From: Halosimplex salinum
Lineage (GTDB): Archaea > Halobacteriota > Halobacteria > Halobacteriales > Haloarculaceae
Direction: 5' to 3'
Length of the DNA stretch: 64,000 nt
Assembly (NCBI RefSeq): GCF_003730195.1
Contig: NZ_QWGG01000013.1
Span: 1 to 64,000, forward strand
A program made the position numbers and the translations under genes. The stretch's first letter is position 1. Each line of letters starts with the position of its first letter. The notes below the pieces were generated by a model, which had not been told where the DNA came from, did no database searches, and saw only the letters and a list, made by a program, of their open reading frames with translations. This document shows, one piece after another, positions 1 to 8,779 of the stretch.

Positions 1-305
1 ATCTCACTGCGTATCTCAGACTCTTCGAACTTCGCCGAGAAATCCTACGCAAACCCGGGCGAGACGCCCTGAAAGAGATTATTCGAACTGTTCTCTGACT
101 CACCAACAATGTCCTTCACAAGAGCGTAACTGTATTCGAAGTTTGCATGTGGGTACGTTCCAGCCGCCACCCGGAATCGTGCCGTCGGGCGTGGTCGCTC
201 CGTCGTTGCGCCTCGCCAGCGCGTGTTTCGGGACACGATCGAGCGCGACCGTCGAGCTCGAAACCGACTGCCGGCCGGAGGTCTCCGGTTCCCCGCTCCC
301 GAACC

Positions 306-327
306 ATTACAGCTGTAGTACTGTAAT
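306..327. promoter_or_regulatory. 22-bp palindrome, putative operator (copy A)
   Basis: ATTACAG and CTGTAAT form a perfect 7-bp inverted repeat around an 8-base centre. Copy B at 25123-25144 differs at only two central positions. Both copies sit in unusually long gaps upstream of pectin/uronate genes, about 500 bp before the next start codon. A dimeric regulator binding here is an inference; the regulator is not known. Confidence 0.55.
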
Positions 328-638
328 TTCAGGACGGCTCACCCGGCGACTTTCCGCCTCAGACTCCTTCGAGAGCGCCAGCTTAGTGTAGAAAATTGAA
401 TCTTCACCGTCTGTACATCGTAGATTCCGAGCTTTCGCGTGTGCCGAACGACGAATCCGCACCCGACGACGGGACGCCCACCCCGTCGTCGACTCGATAG
501 CGAGACGGAACTGCTCTCAGCAGGTCGGTTCCCAGCACACAGGCTCCCGGGGCGGACGGCGAGGCATCCGTTCCCGTCTCGTCTCCCGCGGTTCCGTCCG
601 TCGAGACGATCTCACCTGTTCCTCTGTGGGGAACGAGA

Positions 639-649
639 CTGTATTACAG
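639..649. promoter_or_regulatory. CTGTA-T-TACAG palindrome
   Basis: An 11-bp inverted repeat uses the same CTGTA/TACAG half-sites as the 22-bp palindrome at 306-327. A further perfect palindrome, CCTGTACAGG, follows at 668-677. Both are 150-200 bp upstream of the dehydratase start at 834. They may be secondary binding sites of the same regulator. Confidence 0.35.
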
Positions 650-802
650 AATTCGAGCGATTCGTGCCCTGTACAGGCCATCAAACGTCGATCTCTGGAT
701 ATTCCTCACCGATCCGATCGGCGGGGTCTCGGAGAGACGTCGGGATCCGGCTCCGATTCCGTTCCCGCTTCCCGAACGCTATCGCGTCGTGTCGTCACGC
801 AT

Positions 803-808
803 GTTTTA
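803..808 (+). promoter_or_regulatory. TATA-like box of gene at 834
   Basis: TTTTAT lies 26-31 bases before the ATG at 834. This is the spacing of a leaderless haloarchaeal transcript, and it favours 834 over the upstream in-frame ATG at 789. Confidence 0.5.
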
Positions 809-833
809 TGCTCGGCGGGGTGTGTGTACGCGC

Positions 834-2075
834 ATGGACATCGCTGCAATCCACAGCTACGCGCTCTCGTCGCCGATCGAACCGCATCAGGACAGACGGT
901 TCCACGGCGGGACGCGGCGGTTACTGAAACGCGACGTGGTCCTCGTCGTCGTCGAGACGGCTGACGGCGCTCGCGGGTTCGCCACCGCGGGCGCGAGCAG
1001 TTCGGCGATGACGGAGTACTTCGAGGGCGAATCGCAGGGGACGTTCGCCGACATCATGGAAGGGCCGGTGGCCGACGCCCTCGAGAGTGAGACGATCGAA
1101 TCGATCCCGGAGGCCCACGAGTTGATCCGGGACTCGGACGTGCCCGCGGGCGACGTGACCGAGGCCATCTCGGCCGTCGACGTGGCGCTCCACGACCTGC
1201 GGGGGAAAGAACACGGCGTCCCGGTGTACGAGTTGCTCGCGGAGGAGTACGGCACCGAGCCGACGCTGGAACTACCGCTGTACGCGAGCGCGGGGATGTA
1301 CATGGAGCCCGACGGGTTCGCCGAGCAGGCCGCCGTCATCGAGGACCTGGGCTTCTTCGGCTACAAGTACCGTCCGGGGATCGGCCCGGACGGCGACCGG
1401 CGGACTGTCGAACTGCTCGACAAGGTCCTGGAGGAGACGGAGTTCATGCTCGACACCCACACCTGGTGGAAACTCGGCGAGGCCTACGGCCGGGAGACGG
1501 TCCGTGAACTGGTGGCGTACGCGGGTAAGCGGGGCGCCTACTGGGTGGAAGAGCCGGTCGAGCCCGACGACTACGAGGGGTACGTCGACCTGGCGGAGAC
1601 CGGGACCCCGCTGGCCGGCGGCGAGAGCGAGGAGTCGCCCGCGGGCCTCGTCGAACTGGGCGAGACGGGCGCGGTCTCCTATCTCCAGGGCGACGTGCGC
1701 CACCACGAGGGGTTCACGGGCTGTCGCGACGCCGTCGAGTACTGCCGGGGCCGGGACGTCGAGTTCGTCCCGCACAACTTCGGCACCTGGGTGGGGCTCG
1801 CCGCGAACGCCCACCTCGTCGCCGCGGCGCCGGAGGTCCGCCTCCTCGAGTACCCGGTGTTCGAGAACGACCCCGCGCTCGACGCCGGTTCCGTCGCGGG
1901 GATGTACCCGTTCGACCTCGCCTTCGACGTCATCGAGGGCGAACCCGACGTCGAGGACGGCGTCCTCTCGGTCTCGGACGACCCGGGCCTCGGAATCGAC
2001 GTCGACCTCGACGTGGTCGAGGAGTACCCGTTCGTCGACGGGCCCTGGACCGAGTTCCACTACGACGACGAGTGA
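834..2075 (+). CDS. Enolase-superfamily sugar-acid dehydratase (first of three)
   Basis: This 413-aa protein belongs to the mandelate racemase/muconate lactonizing branch of the enolase superfamily. Members abstract a proton alpha to a carboxylate and usually dehydrate sugar acids. Visible in order are an N-terminal capping domain, a GYKYRPG strand (K-x-R rather than K-x-K), the metal ligands D in MLDTH, E in VEEP and E in GGESEES, and a C-terminal PHNFG histidine. It heads the pectin locus, so galactarate or another uronate-derived acid is a plausible substrate, but specificity cannot be read from sequence. The start at 834 is set by a TATA box at -27. It has only moderate resemblance to the other two dehydratases here (4272 and 9978). 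Confidence 0.8.
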   Translation: MDIAAIHSYALSSPIEPHQDRRFHGGTRRLLKRDVVLVVVETADGARGFATAGASSSAMTEYFEGESQGTFADIMEGPVADALESETIESIPEAHELIRDSDVPAGDVTEAISAVDVALHDLRGKEHGVPVYELLAEEYGTEPTLELPLYASAGMYMEPDGFAEQAAVIEDLGFFGYKYRPGIGPDGDRRTVELLDKVLEETEFMLDTHTWWKLGEAYGRETVRELVAYAGKRGAYWVEEPVEPDDYEGYVDLAETGTPLAGGESEESPAGLVELGETGAVSYLQGDVRHHEGFTGCRDAVEYCRGRDVEFVPHNFGTWVGLAANAHLVAAAPEVRLLEYPVFENDPALDAGSVAGMYPFDLAFDVIEGEPDVEDGVLSVSDDPGLGIDVDLDVVEEYPFVDGPWTEFHYDDE

Positions 2076-2183
2076 GAGCGGGTCGGGCGACCGGGAGCCG
2101 GGACGCTTCCCGGCCGGTGGTGACGAGAGAATTGCTTCGAGAACGAGCCGCAGAGAGACGTCAGTGCCGTAGCCGTCGCGGAC

Positions 2184-3128
2184 TCACTCGATGAGGCGAT
2201 TGATGTCGTCGTCGAGCTGATCGTAGAGATCGGCTGCGCGGTCGCGCTGGTCGGGCGTGAGCGGTCGGATCGGTTCGCGGACCGTGCCGTTGCCCCCGTT
2301 GAGTCCGGCGAGTTTCAGGCCTTCCTTGACGGCGGCGACGCTCGACGCGCCGGCCAGTGTGTTGTCCTGTCCCGTCTCGTCGCGGAACTCCTGGTACGGG
2401 AGACAGATGTTTCGGAGCTTCCGGGCGCGTTCCCAGTTCTCGTTCTGCAGCGCGGCGAACAGCTCCAGCCCGACCTCCGGGCGGAAGTTGCTGACGCCGG
2501 CGGAGAACCCCTCGACGCCTTCGGCCCAGAAGGCGACGGCGTAGGGCTCGGCGAGGCCGTCGACCCAGACCACGTCGTCGGCGCCGGCGGCGATGCCTGC
2601 GCCGAGCTTCACGCAGTCCTCGAGGGCGTACTTGACCCCGATGACGCCGTCGATCCGTGTGAGGTCGGCGAGGTAGTCGACCGAGGGCTCGAACCCGCGG
2701 ACGTAGGGGACGAGCGGTCGGTCGCTCGCGTCGTCGAGTTCCCGGTAGTAGTCGAGCAGTCCCTGCTCGTGGAGATACGTGTGGTCCGGGGGCATGATCA
2801 TCATCGCGTCCACGCCGATCTGGTCGTAGCCCTCGATCAGGTCGGTCGCGGTGGCGGTGCTCCCCCCGACGCCGGCGAGCACGCAGGCGTCGTCCGGGAG
2901 CGCGTCGACGCTCTGCTCCGCGACGGCGAGCCGTTCGTCCCGCGAGAGCGAGTGATATTCGCTGATGTTCGCAGTAGCGAGAAACGTTCGTATCCCCTCG
3001 TCGTAGAGCGCCTCCGCGTTGTGGGCGAGTTTGTCGTATTCGATTTCCAGGGAGTCGTCGAAGGGTGTCAAGAGGCCGACGGCAACCCCTCTGAGACGCT
3101 CCCGTATCTCGTCGGCTGACGAACGCAT
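2184..3128 (-). CDS. DHDPS/N-acetylneuraminate lyase family protein (divergent pocket)
   Basis: This 314-aa cytoplasmic TIM-barrel protein is in the dihydrodipicolinate synthase family, whose uronate-pathway members are 2-keto-3-deoxy-acid aldolases or 5-dehydro-4-deoxyglucarate dehydratases. The Schiff-base lysine is K166 (GVKYALED) and the catalytic Tyr is Y142 (PYVRG). The usual G-x-T-G-E pyruvate-binding loop reads A-N-I-S-E (residues 53-57), so substrate or chemistry may differ from its neighbour at 3191. A TTTATA box about 25 bases upstream supports the ATG at 3128. It lies 62 bases downstream of its paralogue on the same strand. The pathway role is inferred from context. Confidence 0.82.
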   Translation of the reverse strand: MRSSADEIRERLRGVAVGLLTPFDDSLEIEYDKLAHNAEALYDEGIRTFLATANISEYHSLSRDERLAVAEQSVDALPDDACVLAGVGGSTATATDLIEGYDQIGVDAMMIMPPDHTYLHEQGLLDYYRELDDASDRPLVPYVRGFEPSVDYLADLTRIDGVIGVKYALEDCVKLGAGIAAGADDVVWVDGLAEPYAVAFWAEGVEGFSAGVSNFRPEVGLELFAALQNENWERARKLRNICLPYQEFRDETGQDNTLAGASSVAAVKEGLKLAGLNGGNGTVREPIRPLTPDQRDRAADLYDQLDDDINRLIE

Positions 3129-3190
3129 GGTGTGTAAATCCGTGTCCTCTGGTATAAACCCATCGTCTACTCGAACCCGCCGGCGGGCGT

Positions 3191-4123
3191 TCAGGGCTGG
3201 GACGGCGTCCAGGAGTCGAGGTGTTCGAAGTGCGTCTCCATTCGGTCGCGGTCGGACGGCCCCAGATCTGTCAGCGGCGGTCGAACGGACCCGCCCTCGT
3301 AGCCCGCGAGGTCGAGTCCGCACTTGACCACCGGGACGTTGTTGCCGTTCGCTATCGTACTCCCCGCGCCGGGTTCGTCTCTGAGGTCCTCCAGCGGTCG
3401 AAGGGCCTGCTGTATCCGTCGGGCGCGGTCCCACTGCTCCTTCTCGATGGCCTCGAAGAGCGCGAGCGTCACGCGCGGCACGAAGTTCCCGACCCCGGTC
3501 GTGTAGCCCGTCGCGCCCCCGACGGCGAAGGGGATGGCGTAGCGCTCGGCGATGCCGTTGACCCAGGTGACCGCGCCCTCGGCGTCCTCGACGGTCTGTG
3601 CGAACTCCTTCACGTCGTCGACGGCGAACTTGACGGCGACGACGGCGTCGTGTTCGGTCAGGTCGACGATCACGTCCCGGGTCAGCGTCGGTCCGCGCTT
3701 GTATATCACCACGCCGAGGTCCGTCCCGTCGCAGATCGCTCGATAGTACTCTTTCAGTCCCTGTTCGTGGACGTACGTGTGGTCCGGGTGCATGACCATC
3801 AGCGCGTCCGCACCGGCGGCCTCGTACGCGTCGGCCAGGTCGAGCACTTCCTGCACGTTGCCGGCGGCCCCCGCCGCGACGGTCGCCTCGTCGCCCGTCG
3901 CCTCGACGTGTGTCGCTGTGACGGCGACGCGTTCCTCGTCCGTTAATGCGTAGTACTCCCCGGTGTTCCCGCAGGCCACGAACAGCCGTGCCCCGGCGTC
4001 GTAGATGCCCGAGAGGTTGCCGGCCAGCGCGTCGTGGTCGACTGCGCTCCCCTCGCTCTCGAAGGGCACTGCAGTGGTAAACGCGACTGTCTCGAAGGCA
4101 CTCCGCAGTCTCGTTCCGTCCAT
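3191..4123 (-). CDS. DHDPS-family dehydratase/aldolase, likely 5-dehydro-4-deoxyglucarate dehydratase-like
   Basis: This 310-aa TIM-barrel protein keeps a canonical GNTGEY loop (52-57), Y141 and Schiff-base K165 (AVKFAVDD). In an oxidative uronate route such an enzyme would convert 5-keto-4-deoxyglucarate to 2-oxoglutarate semialdehyde with loss of water and CO2; a 2-keto-3-deoxy-acid aldolase is the alternative. It is divergent from the enolase-family gene at 4272, with 148 bases between the starts. A TTTATTA box sits about 27 bases before the ATG at 4123, so upstream in-frame codons are not used. The next gene downstream (2184) is a paralogue with a changed loop. Confidence 0.83.
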   Translation of the reverse strand: MDGTRLRSAFETVAFTTAVPFESEGSAVDHDALAGNLSGIYDAGARLFVACGNTGEYYALTDEERVAVTATHVEATGDEATVAAGAAGNVQEVLDLADAYEAAGADALMVMHPDHTYVHEQGLKEYYRAICDGTDLGVVIYKRGPTLTRDVIVDLTEHDAVVAVKFAVDDVKEFAQTVEDAEGAVTWVNGIAERYAIPFAVGGATGYTTGVGNFVPRVTLALFEAIEKEQWDRARRIQQALRPLEDLRDEPGAGSTIANGNNVPVVKCGLDLAGYEGGSVRPPLTDLGPSDRDRMETHFEHLDSWTPSQP

Positions 4124-4271
4124 ACGTTCGGTTGCACGACGGAGGTAATAAACGTTCACCGCGGTCCCGAACAGTGGGACGCGGCGCCGTCGCCTCGGAC
4201 GAAAGGGCGGGTCGCGTCGAGTTCCGTCGCCCGTCGCAAAGTATATGCGCCGCGGGACAGGCCTGTCTGAC

Positions 4272-5405
4272 ATGGAGATCACCGATCTGGAGGTCGTCGG
4301 CCTCTCGCACACGCTCCCCGAGGGCGAGGGCCTCGGCGACGCGCGCGGGTTCGGCCACGACCGTTCGACCACGCTGATCAGACTGGAGACCGCCGACGGG
4401 ACCGTCGGCTGGGGCGAAGCGTTCGCCCCTGGCCCCATCGTCGACGCCACGGTCGAGGAACTGTTCCGCGACGAGGTCGTCGGGATGGACCCCTTCGACT
4501 CGGAGTCGCTCGCCACGCGGTCGTACACCGATCCCTACCACTTCGGCGGGAGCGTCTTCGTCCAGAGCGTCGTCAGCGCCGTCGACGTGGCCTGCTGGGA
4601 CATCCGCGGCAAGGCGGTCGGCCGCCCGGTCCACCGCCTCCTCGGCGGCACCGAGTGCGAGGAACTGCTCCCCTACGCGTCGACGATGTACTACACCGAG
4701 CGCGACCGCCCGATCGAGGAGCCGGTCCGCGAGGCCGTCGACGAGGGGTTCGAGGCGGCGAAGATCAAGATCGGCGCCGACCCGGCGACCGACGAGGAGC
4801 GCGTGCGGACGGCACGAGAGATCCTCGGCAACGACGCGCGGCTGATGGTCGACATGAACGGCAACTACCGCCCCGACCAGGCGATCCGGTCGATCCGCGC
4901 CATCGCCGAGTACGACCTCATGTGGGTCGAGGAGCCGGTCCCGCCGGAGAACCTCTCGGGCTACCGCGAGCTCAGACAGCGGACCGACGTGCCGCTCGCG
5001 GCCGGAGAGGCCCACTACGGTCGCTTCGAGTTCAAGCGGCTCGTCGACGACCGGCTCGTGGACGTCGTCCAGCCGAACCTCGCCCGGTGTGGCGGGCTCT
5101 CGGAGGCGCGACGGATCGCCGACCTCGCCTCGACGGAGAACGTCGGCGTGCGCCCGCACATCTGGAACAGCGCGGTCGGGCTCGCCGCGGCGGTCCAGTT
5201 CGCCGCCAGCGTCTCCGACTACCCGCACACCCGCAACGTCCCCGACCCGATGATGGTCGAGTTCGACCGCAGTCCCAACCCGCTCCGCGACGATATCCTC
5301 GAGACGCCGTTCGACCCGTCCGGTGGCTGCCTCGACGTCCCCCAGGAACCCGGACTCGGGATCACCGTCGACGAGGACGCGATCGAGCGGTTCCGCGCCG
5401 ACTGA
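4272..5405 (+). CDS. Enolase-superfamily dehydratase with K-x-K motif (second of three)
   Basis: This 377-aa protein has the full mandelate-racemase-type active site: KIKIG (K-x-K), D in VDMNGNY, E in WVEEP, E in AAGEAHYG, and a histidine in RPHIWNS. The position often Asp in the VVQPD strand is Asn here (VVQPNLARCGG). This layout fits dehydration of sugar acids such as galactarate, gluconate or galactonate, so it is the best candidate here for galactarate dehydratase. That is an inference from neighbours. A TATATG box at 4242-4247 is 25-30 bases before the ATG, indicating a leaderless mRNA, and excludes the in-frame ATG at 4245. Confidence 0.83.
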   Translation: MEITDLEVVGLSHTLPEGEGLGDARGFGHDRSTTLIRLETADGTVGWGEAFAPGPIVDATVEELFRDEVVGMDPFDSESLATRSYTDPYHFGGSVFVQSVVSAVDVACWDIRGKAVGRPVHRLLGGTECEELLPYASTMYYTERDRPIEEPVREAVDEGFEAAKIKIGADPATDEERVRTAREILGNDARLMVDMNGNYRPDQAIRSIRAIAEYDLMWVEEPVPPENLSGYRELRQRTDVPLAAGEAHYGRFEFKRLVDDRLVDVVQPNLARCGGLSEARRIADLASTENVGVRPHIWNSAVGLAAAVQFAASVSDYPHTRNVPDPMMVEFDRSPNPLRDDILETPFDPSGGCLDVPQEPGLGITVDEDAIERFRAD

Positions 5406-5484
5406 ACGGGCGTCGCGGAATTCTCGGGTCGGGCCCACTCGGCGATCCACCAGGTTTTTGCCCCGGTTCGGTCATTGTCAGGGC

Positions 5485-6693
5485 ATGTTAGACGAGAGCG
5501 ACCGCGGCGACCAGCCGCGGGAGTCGCGTCGGCCGTCCCGCAGACGGGTACTGTCTATGACCGGAACCGCCCTGCTCGGGTCGATCGCCGGCTGTAGCGG
5601 CGGCGAGTCCGATGGAACTCCCACCGACGGCGCCGCGGCGCCGACCGCGACGCCGACGGACTCCCCGACCGCCACTACCACCGCGACGGCGACCGACACG
5701 CCCTCCCCGACCGCGACCGACCGCGACGTGGAGGCGCTGATGGCCGAGTACGGCTGTCCCGGTGACGGCGACGAGTACGACGCCGTCGTCGCGAAGGACG
5801 GCTCCGGCGACTTCGAGTCGGTCCAGGCGGCGATCGACGCGATCCCGGCGGGGACGTTCGACGGCTACCGCGTGTTCATCGAGGCCGGGCGATACAGGGA
5901 GAAACTCCGCCTCCCGCCCAACCGGACGGACGTCACCTTCGTCGGCGAGAGCGCGGCGGAGACGGTCCTCACGTACGACGACCACGCGGACAAGATCGGC
6001 GACGACGGCGAGGAACTCGGGACGACGGGTTCGTCGAGTTTCTTCGCCCGCAGGATCGACTTCACGGCGAGGAACATCACGTTCGAGAACGCGGCAGACG
6101 ACGTGGCACAGGCGGTCGCCATCCGGATCGACGGCGACCGGTCGTACTTCGAGAACTGCCGGTTCGTCGGCAACCAGGACACCCTCTACAACTACGGCCG
6201 GGGCTCTCGCCAGTACTTCCGGAACTGCTACGTCGAGGGCGACGTGGACTTCGTCTTCGGCCTGGCGACAGCCGTCTTCGACAACTGCAAGATCGTCTGC
6301 AAGGACGAGGGGTACATCGCGGCCCCCGCGACGCCGGAAGAGCAGTCCCACGGGTACGTGTTCAGGGACTGCGAGATCACTGGCGACGCGCCGTCCCAGT
6401 CCGTGTATCTCGGCCGTCCCTGGGAGCCCTACGGGCAGGCGGTGTACATGAACTGCTATCTCGACGACGTGATCCGGCCGCGGGGCTGGGAACCGTGGGA
6501 CGAACCGGAGCACGACGACAAGACGAAGACCGCCTTCCTGGCCGAGTACGGCAACGAGGGGCCGGGCGCCCGCCCCGACGAGCGCGTCGACTGGGCCCAC
6601 CAGCTGAGCGACGCCGAGGCCGACCCCTATCGGTCGCTGGACACGCTGTTCGACGGGTGGGGGATCCGCGAGTGCATCGAGGGCGACGCCTAG
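5485..6693 (+). CDS. Pectinesterase, surface lipoprotein (CE8-like)
   Basis: The 402-aa protein removes methyl esters from pectin, making polygalacturonate for the lyases. Residues 19-40 form a Tat signal (SRRRVLSMTG) ending in a lipobox-type IAGC, so it is probably lipid-anchored outside the cell. A Thr/Ala/Pro-rich linker leads to a right-handed beta-helix domain. Family landmarks are all present: DGSGDFESVQAAI, GNQDT (Q231, D232), VDFVFG (nucleophile-type D255) and LGRPW (R311). The start at 5485 follows a T-rich box about 30 bases upstream and gives a well-formed signal peptide. It lies between a dehydratase and the uronate dehydrogenase, all on the plus strand but each with its own promoter-like box. 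Confidence 0.93.
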   Translation: MLDESDRGDQPRESRRPSRRRVLSMTGTALLGSIAGCSGGESDGTPTDGAAAPTATPTDSPTATTTATATDTPSPTATDRDVEALMAEYGCPGDGDEYDAVVAKDGSGDFESVQAAIDAIPAGTFDGYRVFIEAGRYREKLRLPPNRTDVTFVGESAAETVLTYDDHADKIGDDGEELGTTGSSSFFARRIDFTARNITFENAADDVAQAVAIRIDGDRSYFENCRFVGNQDTLYNYGRGSRQYFRNCYVEGDVDFVFGLATAVFDNCKIVCKDEGYIAAPATPEEQSHGYVFRDCEITGDAPSQSVYLGRPWEPYGQAVYMNCYLDDVIRPRGWEPWDEPEHDDKTKTAFLAEYGNEGPGARPDERVDWAHQLSDAEADPYRSLDTLFDGWGIRECIEGDA

Positions 6694-6749
6694 CGGGCGG
6701 TCGACTCCGGATCCGATATTTTCATAGGGCGACGTGCCCCGGATCGGGT

Positions 6750-7589
6750 ATGGACGTACTAGTCACCGGTGCGTACGGTCGGTGCGGGACGGCGCTGATC
6801 GACCATCTCCACGACGAGGACGACTACGACTTCACGTACTACAACCGGTCGGACCGCCCCGACGACCACCCCTACGGCGGCTACGACACGATCGTCGGTA
6901 ACGTCACCGACGCCGACGCGCTCCGCGCAGCCAGCGAGGGCAGGGACGCGATGGTTCACATGGCCGCCTACCCGAGCCCGAGCGGGGACTGGACGGACGT
7001 GCTCGAACCCAACATCGTCGGGACCTACAACGCGCTGGAGGCCGCGAGAGAGGAGGAGGTCGAGTCGTTCGTCTTCCTCTCGACCAACCACGTGATGGGC
7101 CTGTACGAGACGGAACACGCGCCGGAACTGTACAGCCGCGACTACAGCCTCGTGGTCGACCACACGGACCCGGTGCGCCCGGACTCGTACTACGGCGCGT
7201 CGAAGAGCTTCGGCGAGGACCTGGCCCGCTACTACGTCGAGGAGTTCGAGTACCCGAAGCGCGTGTACAACCTCCGCGTCGGGACGGTCAACATGCCCGA
7301 GTACGATCACCCCTACGGAAACGCCGAGTCGGGCGTCGACGACGGCGACTTCGAACGCGGCGACCCCGAGTACGAGCGCGCCGTCGCGCGGATGAAGTGC
7401 ACCTGGCAGTCCCGCCGGGACTTCGCTCACGAGGTCGAGTGCTGTCTGGCCGACGACGACGTGGAGTACGGCATCTTCTACGGGGTCAGCGACAACCAGC
7501 GCCGGTGGTTCGACCTCGAACACGCACGCTCGCGGATCGACTACAACCCGCAGGACGACGGCGACGAGTGGGACGAACCGCCGGCCTGA
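6750..7589 (+). CDS. NAD-dependent uronate dehydrogenase-like SDR
   Basis: This 279-aa short-chain dehydrogenase/epimerase-fold protein has an N-terminal GAYGRCG nucleotide loop and a Y148-x3-K152 catalytic pair (YGASK). It resembles uronate dehydrogenases in length and in the SNHVMGLY and DYNPQ segments. Such enzymes oxidise galacturonate or glucuronate to the aldaro-lactone with NAD+. Sitting 57 bases after the pectinesterase, it is the likely entry step of oxidative galacturonate use. A sugar epimerase role is the main alternative. Confidence 0.78.
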   Translation: MDVLVTGAYGRCGTALIDHLHDEDDYDFTYYNRSDRPDDHPYGGYDTIVGNVTDADALRAASEGRDAMVHMAAYPSPSGDWTDVLEPNIVGTYNALEAAREEEVESFVFLSTNHVMGLYETEHAPELYSRDYSLVVDHTDPVRPDSYYGASKSFGEDLARYYVEEFEYPKRVYNLRVGTVNMPEYDHPYGNAESGVDDGDFERGDPEYERAVARMKCTWQSRRDFAHEVECCLADDDVEYGIFYGVSDNQRRWFDLEHARSRIDYNPQDDGDEWDEPPA

Positions 7590-8000
7590 ACGGCCGACAC
7601 GCGTCTCTTTGTGCGGTAGATGTCCGGTAGAAGTCGGGACGATGCCTCGCGCAGACGCCGACTCGGGCGAGTGGCACAGACCACGGCCGGGTCGGCGTCG
7701 GGTCCCGACTCTCGGATCGGGTTCGATGTGGGGTGGTCGACGACGAGGCCCGCGTCGGCCGGAGTGACGGTGGTGGGGTGTATCCGGCCGGCGGGCCCGT
7801 GGTCGGGGGATGACAGCAGTGCCGCAGGTGGATCTGTATCGAGTGGATCTGTTGTCTGACAGTACAGTTCTGTCCCGTGTTGCCTCGGGACGTAGATGGC
7901 TTCGTGGCAACAGTATATATTTCTATTGAACGAAATATGATGTGTTTCGGGGAGACCGTGACCCAAACGGATAAGTACGAGTCCGCCGCAGATACCGATA
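7590..8000. other. 411-base noncoding gap
   Basis: No gene is supported. The right part is AT-rich (about 7910-7945), and a palindrome GACAG-N7-CTGTC lies at 7858-7874 with an internal TACAG. It separates the uronate dehydrogenase from a small membrane protein and may hold the promoter of the latter. Confidence 0.4.
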
Positions 8001-8264
8001 ATGGCTACCAGCAGTCAAGCGAGCGGCGCGAACAGGCTCTCGACGCGGGCGCTCTCGGAGTTGCGCGACTCGGTGATGGTGAAGCTAGCGACGATGGGCG
8101 TCGTCCTCGTCGTCCTCGCGATAGCGATCGAGGCGGCCATCCAGTCGGGCCTCCTCGTCCGCGGCGAGTCCGCGGTCTGGGCGACGATCTTCCTCCTCTG
8201 GGGGACCGGGCTCGTCGTCGCGGGCACGGTCGGACGCACGTTCATCTGGTGGCGTCGCCGGTAA
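8001..8264 (+). CDS. Small two-helix membrane protein
   Basis: The 87-aa protein has a polar N-terminus, one hydrophobic helix (about residues 27-50, MVKLATMGVVLVVLAIAI) and a second (about 60-80, WATIFLLWGTGLVVAGTV) ending in a basic WWRRR tail. This predicts two transmembrane segments with a cytoplasmic C-terminus. I do not recognise a family. It converges with the gene at 8283, with 18 bases between stops. There is no clear link to pectin use. Confidence 0.65.
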   Translation: MATSSQASGANRLSTRALSELRDSVMVKLATMGVVLVVLAIAIEAAIQSGLLVRGESAVWATIFLLWGTGLVVAGTVGRTFIWWRRR

Positions 8265-8282
8265 GAAGGGACGGGTCGGCCG

Positions 8283-8717
8283 TTATCGCTCCGTCAGTTG
8301 CGAGACGTTGTGTTCTCCGGGCTCGCGCGTCAGCGAGAGCCCCTCGAACTTCTTGATCGTGAACTCGCCGAGGACGTTCACTTCACACCCCTCCTCCAGG
8401 TGACCGCCCACGGTCCGCTCGCCGTCGAACGCCGTGACGTGCAGGTGCGGTTCGCCGTCGGCGATCGCGCCGCCGACGTCGGTCACCTCCCAGGCACCCT
8501 CCAGTTCGAGGTCGACGTTCCGGTCGCTCTGGTCCTCCGGCAGGTCCGTCCGGTCGACGTAGTGGATGTTGAGGTTGCTGAACGTGCCGATACCGGACAC
8601 GACCGCCCCGGTGTCGACGTCGTGTTCCTCGCAGGCCGCTTCGATCGATTCCAGCGCCATGTCGCCGCGGTCGAGACGGACCACGACGTGGCCGTCGTCT
8701 GATTCGAAGGTCTCCAT
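8283..8717 (-). CDS. PPC (DUF296) domain protein
   Basis: This 144-aa protein is almost entirely a PPC domain. It shows a G-x-G-x-F segment (SGIGTFSNLNIHY) and the GEPHLHVTAF plus GGHLEEGCEV histidines that cluster in this trimeric fold. Bacterial and archaeal members are often called DNA-binding, but their function is mostly unknown. A TTTTATT box about 25-30 bases before 8717 favours this ATG over one 66 bases upstream. It follows the lactonase gene on the same strand after 62 bases, so a role linked to the pectin locus is possible but unproven. Confidence 0.78.
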   Translation of the reverse strand: METFESDDGHVVVRLDRGDMALESIEAACEEHDVDTGAVVSGIGTFSNLNIHYVDRTDLPEDQSDRNVDLELEGAWEVTDVGGAIADGEPHLHVTAFDGERTVGGHLEEGCEVNVLGEFTIKKFEGLSLTREPGEHNVSQLTER

Positions 8718-8779
8718 ACGCTCGACGGGAGGGCGGGAACGAGAATAAAACTGCCCCTCTCCGCGGCGAGGGCCCCCGT

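Larger units (their letters stand above)
1..833. other. Long noncoding gap upstream of first dehydratase
   Basis: No convincing gene is visible in these 833 bases; the open frames are rich in Arg and Ser and lack haloarchaeal acidic composition. The stretch is less GC-rich than the genes. It carries the 22-bp palindrome at 306-327 and smaller palindromes at 639-649 and 668-677. The pentamer CTGTA or its complement TACAG occurs nine times (130, 308, 313, 321, 411, 639, 645, 669, 672). It is probably a regulatory region for the gene at 834 and possibly for a gene left of the window. Confidence 0.6.

Noticed and set aside
439-927. Plus-strand open frame in the first gap
   Set aside because: Basic, Ser/Arg-rich translation with no domain; it overlaps the dehydratase start at 834 in another frame.
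3129-5450. Very long minus-strand open frame continuing from the DHDPS gene at 2184
   Set aside because: The extension is Arg/Gly-rich and antisense or out of frame to real genes at 3191 and 4272; a TATA box places the real start at 3128.
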